A stretch of DNA of 5,225 nt from an uncultured Helicobacteraceae bacterium (lineage in GTDB: Bacteria; Campylobacterota; Campylobacteria; Campylobacterales; Helicobacteraceae): positions 1 through 5,225 of the forward strand of contig CAKVEH010000097.1 in NCBI GenBank assembly GCA_934728205.1, in the 5' to 3' direction. Made by a program: the position numbers and the translations under genes. Under the pieces are notes generated by a model, which worked only from the letters and a program-made list of their open reading frames with translations, was not told where the DNA came from and made no database searches. How positions within the stretch are numbered: position 1 is the first letter of the stretch; every line of letters starts with the position of its first letter. Below, piece after piece: positions 1 through 4,871 of this stretch.

Positions 1-6
1 CAATAA

Positions 7-18
7 ATCTTTAAAGAT
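7..18. repeat. 12-bp AT-rich perfect palindrome just past the phoH-like gene
   Basis: ATCTTTAAAGAT is a perfect 12-bp palindrome, 7 nt beyond the stop codon of the PIN-PhoH gene, in the 25 nt of non-coding sequence at the left edge. It has no G+C-rich stem and no loop, and no T-run follows it on the minus strand (the next bases read TTATTG), so it is a poor intrinsic terminator. It could be part of an operator or promoter of a gene beyond the edge, or chance in AT-rich DNA. Confidence 0.25.
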
Positions 19-25
19 AGTGTGC

Positions 26-1477
26 TTACTCGAAATTCCCAAACCACTTAGCTATATCACTTCTAATGGTTTGTCGCAACTGCATAGCAGCAATTTTATC
101 ATCATTGAGTGCCCTTTGAAGCAGACTTAATGCACCATTACGAAACTTACTCAAATATGGGTGGTCAATCTGCGCCCAATCGCCCAAAAATACAATTTTA
201 CTCCCCTCACCCACACGCGTGCCAATGAGCTTTATAGTAGCATTGGAGGCATTTTGCACTTCATCAAAAATGATAAATTTGTTTGCCAGCGTGATTCCGC
301 GTGCGTGAGCGATGTCAATGACTTCGATATTATGCTTTTGCAAGAAATACTCCGTTGCTTGCTCTTTTTGGATACTTTTGGTTTCGCCTTTGTATTCTAT
401 GCGCTTTGCTAGCGAATTTTGTTGCAATTTATCAATAGTGAAGTTTATCGCACTAAAAAGTGGATACATAAAGTAGTGAAGTTTTTGTGCTTCATCTCCT
501 TTGCGATAGCCTAGTTCAGCGTGTTTATCACTCGCTGTAACGGTGTTGCGTAAATAAATTATGCCATCAATACTACCATTTTTTAACAAGCTAATCCCAG
601 CTTGCAACGCAATAAGTGTCTTGCCGCTTCCCGTAGCTCCTGTGATAATGCTTAGGTTGTTTTTAGGGTGCGTGAGTAGGGCATAGAGCATTTTTTGCTC
701 TAAATTTATAGGTGTGATATAGGGCTTTTGCTCTTCAAGGATAGAATCTAGAGGCATAACCTCACATTTCCCCCCAACTTTAAGCCCAAAAAATTTGCGC
801 CCCGTATGGTAGAGTGAGCTATCAGTATTATCAATCTCGGTAATTTCTAGCAAACTCCAATCTGTGAGATTTTTAAAAGATTCCCTCTCTTCAAGTGTGC
901 TAATTTCCTCATTTTTATGCACTTCAAAACTTTGCCAAAAGTCGATTTTTTGTGGATTCTCCACGCGGTCGCGAAAGAGTGATTGAGCATTTATCCCTTG
1001 TGCGTGAGCGCGGATTTTTAGCGAAATATCATTAGTAAGCAAAATGAGGTTGTAATCTTTAGCGATTTGGATAATTTTACTATCATTCACACTAATAGTA
1101 GAATCTAAGTAATAATGCTCACGGAAAATTAGCGTAATAGGGATTTTTAACTCATCTTTGATAAAAAACATTTCACTTAAAAAATCATCTTTGTGTCTCT
1201 TTGTGGCGTGTGAGTTGTTTTTTTGAGATTTTTTTGCGTGAGGCTTTGTGTTATTAGAATCTTGTGGTGATTGGGGGTGGTTGTTTGTATAAATGTTACA
1301 AAAAAATTCACGGATAAAATATCCCATTTCATTTTGTAAATCCTTTTTACTATCGAGCTCATCAATAATTGTATCGCTAAGAAACAGCTGATTTTGTCCG
1401 TTTTGATAGAGATGGATAATGTTTTGTATATCATCTAAAATTATTGATGTATCAAGTAGGTAGGACTTGCTTGTCAT
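26..1477 (-). CDS. PIN domain-PhoH family ATPase (YlaK/PhoH2-type)
   Basis: This protein of 483 residues fuses an N-terminal PIN domain to a C-terminal PhoH P-loop ATPase. The PIN acidic residues are D9 (LLDTSIIL), E40 (DELD), D132 (VNDSKI) and D150 (TNDISLK), the usual four metal-binding positions of a PIN ribonuclease. The ATPase half shows Walker A GATGSGKT at 280-287, RGITL at 393-397, Walker B FIIFDE at 401-406 and the PhoH GDWAQID motif at 432-438. Characterised PIN-PhoH proteins (PhoH2 of mycobacteria) couple ATP-dependent RNA unwinding to RNA cleavage, so a cytoplasmic RNA-processing role is inferred here. The PIN domain carries a hydrophilic Asn/Lys/His/Ser-rich insert at about 64-98, encoded with several 7-base homopolymers. 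The ATG at 1475-1477 is chosen because TAAGG lies 6 nt upstream and the PIN core starts at once after it. A GTG at 1522 is in frame but would place the likely promoter inside the gene. The gene is divergent from tpx, and no small antitoxin-like gene overlaps its start. Confidence 0.93.
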   Translation of the reverse strand: MTSKSYLLDTSIILDDIQNIIHLYQNGQNQLFLSDTIIDELDSKKDLQNEMGYFIREFFCNIYTNNHPQSPQDSNNTKPHAKKSQKNNSHATKRHKDDFLSEMFFIKDELKIPITLIFREHYYLDSTISVNDSKIIQIAKDYNLILLTNDISLKIRAHAQGINAQSLFRDRVENPQKIDFWQSFEVHKNEEISTLEERESFKNLTDWSLLEITEIDNTDSSLYHTGRKFFGLKVGGKCEVMPLDSILEEQKPYITPINLEQKMLYALLTHPKNNLSIITGATGSGKTLIALQAGISLLKNGSIDGIIYLRNTVTASDKHAELGYRKGDEAQKLHYFMYPLFSAINFTIDKLQQNSLAKRIEYKGETKSIQKEQATEYFLQKHNIEVIDIAHARGITLANKFIIFDEVQNASNATIKLIGTRVGEGSKIVFLGDWAQIDHPYLSKFRNGALSLLQRALNDDKIAAMQLRQTIRSDIAKWFGNFE

Positions 1478-1483
1478 TAACAA

Positions 1484-1488
1484 CCTTA
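1484..1488 (-). promoter_or_regulatory. Ribosome binding site fixing the PIN-PhoH start
   Basis: On the minus strand TAAGG lies 6 nt before the ATG at 1475-1477. The alternative in-frame GTG at 1522 has only a weak AAAG-like sequence in front of it. This supports the shorter 483-residue product. Confidence 0.6.
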
Positions 1489-1506
1489 AAGTAAAATTTA
1501 TGGGTG

Positions 1507-1534
1507 ATTGTATCAAATTCACTTAAAGATACAA
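1507..1534 (-). promoter_or_regulatory. Predicted sigma70-type promoter of the PIN-PhoH gene
   Basis: Read on the minus strand, TACAAT (complement of 1507-1512) matches TATAAT at 5 of 6 positions and lies behind a TTTGA context. TTGTAT (complement of 1529-1534) sits 16 bp upstream as a weak -35. Transcription would begin near 1500, giving a leader of about 23 nt containing the TAAGG site. The boxes are the same DNA as the tpx promoter elements with their roles swapped. This is prediction from sequence only; Helicobacter promoters often lack a clear -35. Confidence 0.5.
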
Positions 1535-1535
1535 T
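1508..1535 (+). promoter_or_regulatory. Predicted sigma70-type promoter of the tpx operon
   Basis: TACAAT at 1530-1535 matches TATAAT at 5 of 6 positions; TTGTAT at 1508-1513 lies 16 bp upstream and matches the first three bases of TTGACA. Transcription would start near 1542, giving a leader of about 24 nt with AAGGAG. The layout is the mirror image of the opposing promoter on the same DNA, so RNA polymerase probably cannot occupy both at once. Confidence 0.5.
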
Positions 1536-1551
1536 GCTTTGTATTGAGTTT

Positions 1552-1557
1552 AAGGAG
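1552..1557 (+). promoter_or_regulatory. Strong ribosome binding site of tpx
   Basis: AAGGAG, within TAAGGAGGT, lies 8 nt before the ATG at 1566. It is close to a full anti-Shine-Dalgarno match and implies efficient translation, fitting an abundant antioxidant enzyme. Confidence 0.75.
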
Positions 1558-1565
1558 GTATAACT

Positions 1566-2078
1566 ATGTTATTGGTTACCTTTAAGGGTGAATTGGTAAA
1601 ACTCTATGGCAAGAGATTTTCTGTAGGCGATAGTGCGCCTAGCATAAAGCTCATTGGTCGAGATTTATCACCCATAGAGGTTGGTGGAGCACAAGATAAG
1701 TGTCAAGTGATTAGTGTCGTGCCAAGCCTTGATACAGGTGTGTGCGCCGAACAGACAAGGCATTTTAACCAACAGGCCGCTTCACTGCCAAATGTCAAAG
1801 TGTTTTGTGTATCTATGGATTTGCCATTTGCACAAAGGAGATTTTGCAGCACAGAGGGCATTGAAAATGTGAGTGCGGTAAGTGATTTTGTAAAAAAAGA
1901 GTTTGGCAAAACTTATGGGCTATTGCTCGAGAGTTCTCCGCTTAAGGGATTGCTCACTCGTGCAGTAATTGTAGTGGATACAAAGGGCAAGATTGCTTAC
2001 CAAGAAATTTGTTCTGAAATTACCAAACAGCCAAATTATGTTGCCCCATTTTTCACATTAAATAAATTAATTCAATGA
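1566..2078 (+). CDS. tpx: Thiol peroxidase, atypical 2-Cys peroxiredoxin (Tpx)
   Basis: This is a 170-residue cytoplasmic peroxidase of the Tpx subfamily, which reduces hydrogen peroxide and organic hydroperoxides using electrons from thioredoxin. The family signature is clear: VPSLDTGVC ends at the peroxidatic Cys60, with Thr57 of the T-x-x-C motif before it. MDLPFAQRRFC carries the resolving Cys94, and TRAVIVVD supplies the conserved active-site Arg132. The Cys60/Cys94 spacing matches the Cys61/Cys95 pair of E. coli Tpx, and length is normal (about 165-170). The canonical DTGVC sequence is intact. It is first in a two-gene operon with the split-barrel flavoprotein 9 nt downstream, and divergent from the PIN-PhoH gene. 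The start at 1566 is supported by AAGGAG and by VTFKGELVKLYG aligning with the usual Tpx N-terminus. Confidence 0.97.
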   Translation: MLLVTFKGELVKLYGKRFSVGDSAPSIKLIGRDLSPIEVGGAQDKCQVISVVPSLDTGVCAEQTRHFNQQAASLPNVKVFCVSMDLPFAQRRFCSTEGIENVSAVSDFVKKEFGKTYGLLLESSPLKGLLTRAVIVVDTKGKIAYQEICSEITKQPNYVAPFFTLNKLIQ

Positions 2079-2083
2079 GGAGG
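2078..2083 (+). promoter_or_regulatory. Ribosome binding site of the split-barrel gene, overlapping the tpx stop
   Basis: AGGAGG starts on the last base of the tpx stop codon TGA and lies 4 nt before the ATG at 2088. The intergenic gap is only 9 nt, so ribosomes ending tpx are well placed to start the next gene. The 4-nt spacing is a little short but the site is a perfect hexamer. Confidence 0.7.
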
Positions 2084-2087
2084 CAAA

Positions 2088-2507
2088 ATGCAAATCAACT
2101 CTCTTAGCGATATTGTTGCGTTTATTGATTCTAGTTATACAGGATTTTTGGCGACAAAAGGCACTTGTGGGAATCCTCGTGTGCGCCCTGTGCAAAGCGC
2201 ACTTGTGCATAATGACAGAATCTATTTTGCCACTTCTATACACAAGAATCTCTACAAACATATTCAAAATCACTCGGGCATAGAATATTGCACTTGTTTA
2301 GATGATGGGAGTTTTTTGCGTTTGCGTGCAGAGGCTAGAATTGCCAATCACATTGATGCTAAGGAAGCTATGATGGAGCGTTATCCTTCTATTAAGCAAA
2401 AATACAAAAGCCCAGAAAACCCAGATTTTGCAGTATTTTACCTCGAAAATATTAGCGCGCAGTGGCAAAAAGGAAGCGAGAGGGTAACTTTCACACAGGA
2501 GTTTTAG
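2088..2507 (+). CDS. Pyridoxamine 5'-phosphate oxidase-superfamily FMN split-barrel protein (COG5015-like)
   Basis: This 139-residue protein has the compact form of the PNPOx-like split beta-barrel, which usually binds FMN (some members bind F420 or heme) as a homodimer. Typical features are GFLAT (19-23) followed by GNPRVRPV (28-35), the strand IYFATS (45-50) with the helix HKNLYKHI (52-59), and the later strand FLRLRAEARI (76-85). A C-terminal YPSIKQKY (99-106) and AVFYLEN (115-121) complete the fold. The substrate is unknown. It is much shorter than true PdxH (about 210-230) and lacks PdxH's C-terminal substrate-binding region, so vitamin B6 oxidation should not be assumed. Cotranscription with tpx suggests a redox or stress-related role. 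Its stop codon overlaps that of the convergent gene by 4 bases. Confidence 0.85.
   Translation: MQINSLSDIVAFIDSSYTGFLATKGTCGNPRVRPVQSALVHNDRIYFATSIHKNLYKHIQNHSGIEYCTCLDDGSFLRLRAEARIANHIDAKEAMMERYPSIKQKYKSPENPDFAVFYLENISAQWQKGSERVTFTQEF
2504..2507. other. Convergent overlap of two stop codons
   Basis: The bases TTAG hold both the TAG ending the plus-strand split-barrel gene (2505-2507) and the TAA ending the minus-strand membrane protein gene (complement of 2504-2506). There is no intergenic DNA, and I see no hairpin followed by a T-run on either strand nearby. Each transcript must therefore end inside the opposing gene or be ended by Rho. Confidence 0.9.
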
Positions 2508-3388
2508 TGCTTGCTTAAAGCCTTTTGTGCGAAATAAATACAAGCAAAAATAACGCTATATAGCCACAAATACGGACAAATGACAAATTCAGCCAAAGAC
2601 AAATCAAAGCCAAAGAACGCATACACACAAATGGTAAAAAATACAAGCACAAGTGCATAAGAATCTAAAATCCCAATAAGCACAACCACGCAAAGTGTGA
2701 TACATCCACTCTGCCAAATCCCCAAATGATATATATCAAAAGGCAAAATATTAAACGCGCCTAAATACAATACTGCTCCAAAAACGCTTAAAATAAGCAT
2801 TGTGCTATTTTTGATGGTGCATTTTTGCCTTATAAAGTATCCTATCCACGAGAATCTAAACATATCACCAAGCACACATCGAGCGATAAAAAGCATACTT
2901 AAAAGCGCGCAAAATACACTTGGGGAATCAAAAAATGTATAAATAATTTCAAAAGCATTGTAACTTTGCTCTGTGTGTAGGTTGATTGGGATAAGGCTCA
3001 TAGCAAATAGCACAAATGCGATGGTGTATTTGAGTTTTAAGCCTTTTGTTATTTTGTCGTTGTGTGCTTGAGATTGCAATATAGCGGTTTTTATCTCTAC
3101 AAATTCTTGCATACTTTGGCGTATATCTATGCCTAAAAGTTTATTAATGGCAATTTCTATCGCATTGTAAAGTCGTTTGTTAAGCAATGCGCTGTCGCTA
3201 AAACCCTCAAAGGATTGCGCGATTTCTCGGTCTATTTGTGCTTCTTTGCGTGCTTTTTGCGCTCTAGATTCTATCCCAAAGCCTAGAAGTGTATAGTCTT
3301 TAATACCATATCTTTTAAGGAAAATAAAATTCACCACACTCCCAACAAAAAGATACAACGCACTTAGCACCACAACTAATGCAAACAT
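2504..3388 (-). CDS. Polytopic inner-membrane protein of unknown function
   Basis: I do not recognise the family. The 294 residues begin with a hydrophobic segment at about 3-24, followed by a charged, soluble stretch at 25-120 (including SRAQKARKEAQ and a helix-rich region), probably cytoplasmic by the positive-inside rule. Further hydrophobic segments lie at about 121-138, 147-171, 197-213, 225-241, 243-259 and 266-288, giving roughly seven membrane spans. The protein ends in KALSKH. No catalytic motif, transporter signature or binding site is evident; aromatic residues and scattered Cys (160, 171, 190, 229, 233, 254, 271, 283) are common in the spans. Its ATG overlaps the stop of the sialidase-like gene as TAATG, with AGAGGA 6 nt upstream, so the two are probably translated together and may act together at the envelope. 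The 4-base convergent overlap marks its end. Expression as a real gene is supported by coupling and by the consistent alternation of hydrophobic and charged blocks. Confidence 0.8.
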   Translation of the reverse strand: MFALVVVLSALYLFVGSVVNFIFLKRYGIKDYTLLGFGIESRAQKARKEAQIDREIAQSFEGFSDSALLNKRLYNAIEIAINKLLGIDIRQSMQEFVEIKTAILQSQAHNDKITKGLKLKYTIAFVLFAMSLIPINLHTEQSYNAFEIIYTFFDSPSVFCALLSMLFIARCVLGDMFRFSWIGYFIRQKCTIKNSTMLILSVFGAVLYLGAFNILPFDIYHLGIWQSGCITLCVVVLIGILDSYALVLVFFTICVYAFFGFDLSLAEFVICPYLWLYSVIFACIYFAQKALSKH

Positions 3389-3400
3389 TACATTTCCTCT
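3388..3400 (-). promoter_or_regulatory. Coupled stop/start and ribosome binding site of the membrane protein gene
   Basis: On the minus strand AGAGGA (complement of 3395-3400) lies inside the last codons of the sialidase-like gene, 6 nt before an ATG whose A is the last base of the upstream TAA. The TAATG arrangement is a classic sign of translational coupling between the two genes. Confidence 0.75.
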
Positions 3401-4818
3401 ATTGGAGTATTTGTGAGATTCTCTTTTGCTTGCGCGATGACCATATCATCGATGTAAATATACGGAGATTCTTTAGAATCTTTATCTTTTGGCAAAGGCT
3501 CATCTTTTTCTTGCGGTTTGTTTGGCGTTGGTGGTATATCACGCGCTTGAGCGATAAGCTCATCAATAGAATCTAGCGGGATTTTTAGGTATTTTATTTT
3601 TTCTCTATTGTGCGTATAAGTAATGTGTAAATGCGTAGAATCAAGTAATGCACTTGGATAGCTTACTTCTCCATTTTGCGCAACATCAATGGTTAGCAAG
3701 CGTGTAAAGGTGTTAGGATTTTTTAGCAAAAAGAGGCTTAAAGACGCTCTTGGGTGTATTTGCACGCTTTTTCCATAGATGTTTTGAAATTCTAAGAGTG
3801 GATTATTCATTCCGTCATTGTGGAGCAAAAGCACCTCTTTATCCAAAGCAAGCAACACAAAAGAACTATCAAAGTTTTTTATATTGCTTTGCAGTGGCTC
3901 CACCCATTTGTTTCCAAAATCTTGGCACGCTTGTAAAAATGCGAAGTTTTCATATCCGTGGTGGATTCTATAACTTGCAAGGCAAGAAGTGGAATCTAGG
4001 GCGATTATAGTGGGTTGAAGCTGGGATTTTAGGGAATTTATGCGTTTAGCAAAGAGAAACTTTGCATCTTTGTTAAAAAACGCCACAAGTGGATATTTAT
4101 CCGCAAGCTCGTGATAAAGCGGAAGCATAAATCCACCATTTTCTAGCTCAAGCGGTGGCGTGCGCACAAGATGTGAGAGATTAGCAAATACCCCTAAATG
4201 AAGCTCTGTAACATAATGCAAAGATTGTAACTTCTCGTCAAAATACAGCTGATAGACTTTGCTTGTCGCCCAGCCACCAAGACTAACCCCCACTACAAAC
4301 AAATGCACACGCTTTTTAGAATCCATAAACACCACAGGATTGCCAAGTTTTTTGATAAATTTCCCACTTAGGTGTGAGAGCATTTGGGCATCTAAAATGG
4401 GCTTTGATTCACTCCAAGAGTTGCTTACACCATTTTGCTTGTCTAAAAAACTTTGATAGATTTTTACATCTCTTGCTCCTTCCCTGCTCCCTGCGAAAAA
4501 CACCACCATAAGTCTATCGCCCAAATCAAGCAGACTTGAGCTGTGGGCTGATTTTTGTGTATTTGGGACAAAGACATTTTGGTTGTTAAAAAAATTCATT
4601 TCGCCGAGCAAGTCCGCGCTTACTTCAAGGGTATGAGTATTTTGTGGCTCAAATAAAGATTGGGCAGGATTTGTAAAATCTAGCGTGTATTCTTTGTGTG
4701 TTTGTTGTAAAAATGCGGAGTCGTTTCGCTCTCCATTAGCATTGTGATAGCGCACAAAAAGTCCAACTCCTCCAAGCCCTAGCAATAAGACAATAAAAAT
4801 AATCCTAATCCCAAGCAA
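3388..4818 (-). CDS. Membrane-anchored sialidase-like beta-propeller protein (BNR_2/COG4692-like)
   Basis: These 476 residues begin with a hydrophobic segment (about 4-22) without a lipobox, so an uncleaved N-terminal anchor or a signal peptide exporting the rest to the periplasm or surface. The body resembles the predicted neuraminidase family: AHSSSLLDLGDRLMVVFFAG followed by SREGARDVKIY (91-121), GNPVVF (159-164), VRTPPLELENGGFMLPLY (218-235), GEVSYPSALL (383-392) and HITYTHNREKIKYLKI (398-413). One degenerate Asp-box is visible, CQDFGNKW (298-305), and perhaps a second around W135. The FRIP motif of classical GH33 sialidases is not seen, so release of sialic acid is unproven; it may act on another glycan or only bind one. 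Residues about 425-476 are a Pro/Lys/Asp/Glu-rich tail outside the propeller. It lies 53 nt behind the aminotransferase gene and overlaps the membrane protein gene downstream. The TTG start is chosen for its GGAGGG site; no in-frame ATG occurs before Met74. Confidence 0.82.
   Translation of the reverse strand: MLGIRIIFIVLLLGLGGVGLFVRYHNANGERNDSAFLQQTHKEYTLDFTNPAQSLFEPQNTHTLEVSADLLGEMNFFNNQNVFVPNTQKSAHSSSLLDLGDRLMVVFFAGSREGARDVKIYQSFLDKQNGVSNSWSESKPILDAQMLSHLSGKFIKKLGNPVVFMDSKKRVHLFVVGVSLGGWATSKVYQLYFDEKLQSLHYVTELHLGVFANLSHLVRTPPLELENGGFMLPLYHELADKYPLVAFFNKDAKFLFAKRINSLKSQLQPTIIALDSTSCLASYRIHHGYENFAFLQACQDFGNKWVEPLQSNIKNFDSSFVLLALDKEVLLLHNDGMNNPLLEFQNIYGKSVQIHPRASLSLFLLKNPNTFTRLLTIDVAQNGEVSYPSALLDSTHLHITYTHNREKIKYLKIPLDSIDELIAQARDIPPTPNKPQEKDEPLPKDKDSKESPYIYIDDMVIAQAKENLTNTPIEEM
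3466..3481. repeat. AGATTCT-TT-AGAATCT inverted repeat inside the sialidase-like gene
   Basis: Two copies of the window's over-represented 7-mer lie head to head with a 2-base spacer, giving 7-bp complementary arms. It encodes the KDSKES part of the charged C-terminal tail (residues 446-451), so codon choice for Asp-Ser and Glu-Ser explains it at least in part. The 2-base spacer is too short for a normal RNA loop without opening the top pairs. Confidence 0.6.
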
Positions 4819-4871
4819 CCTATCCCTCCACAGCGTAATGCAACCATCAAAGATTCTAAAAATTGTGAAAA
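4779..4871 (-). other. Short spacer and start region before the sialidase-like gene
   Basis: The 53 nt between the aminotransferase stop (4872) and the TTG start (4818) hold no clear terminator hairpin and no good -10/-35 pair, which suggests read-through from the aminotransferase gene. The reading frame stays open upstream of the TTG without an ATG or GTG. An ATG at 4845-4847 opens only a 22-codon frame in another register that ends at 4779 and has no ribosome binding site. Confidence 0.45.
4824..4829 (-). promoter_or_regulatory. Ribosome binding site that decides a TTG start
   Basis: GGAGGG (complement of 4824-4829) lies 5 nt before TTG at 4816-4818. It is the only strong Shine-Dalgarno sequence in the spacer, and the TTG places a hydrophobic anchor directly at the N-terminus. 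This is the main reason for accepting a rare start codon. Confidence 0.65.

Larger units (their letters stand above)
1507..1544. repeat. Inverted repeat with third half-site in the divergent promoter region
   Basis: ATTGTATC (1507-1514) and GATACAAT (1528-1535) are a perfect 8-bp inverted repeat with a 13-bp spacer. A third related sequence, TTGTAT (1539-1544), forms a 6-bp inverted repeat with ATACAA (1529-1534) around a 4-base loop. Arm centres lie at about 1510.5, 1531.5 and 1541.5, so spacings are 21 and 10 bp, close to two and one helical turns. This would put all sites on one face of the DNA, as expected of a dimeric regulator's operator. The same sequences also act as promoter boxes, which may by itself explain part of the symmetry. 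No regulator can be named from sequence. Confidence 0.5.

Noticed and set aside
7..18. The ATCTTTAAAGAT palindrome as an intrinsic terminator
   Set aside because: The stem has only two G-C pairs, there is no loop, and no T-run follows on the minus strand.
161..412. Plus-strand open frame opposite the PIN-PhoH gene
   Set aside because: It is a shadow of strongly conserved PhoH motifs on the other strand and lacks its own promoter and ribosome binding site. The same reasoning removes the plus-strand frames at 3379-3576, 3750-4010 and 4259-4456 and the minus-strand frames opposite tpx and the split-barrel gene.
1478..1522. An earlier GTG start for the PIN-PhoH gene at 1520-1522
   Set aside because: It has no good ribosome binding site, adds 15 residues before the PIN core, and would put the predicted -10 box (1507-1512) inside the coding sequence. 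The ATG at 1477 with TAAGG fits better.
2088..2507. Annotation as PdxH or as heme oxygenase HugZ
   Set aside because: Both belong to the same split-barrel superfamily, but PdxH is about 210-230 residues and HugZ about 250, with extra C-terminal regions absent in this 139-residue protein.
4779..4847. Small ATG-started hydrophobic peptide gene of 22 codons on the minus strand
   Set aside because: No ribosome binding site in front of it, and it overlaps the start of the sialidase-like gene in another frame.
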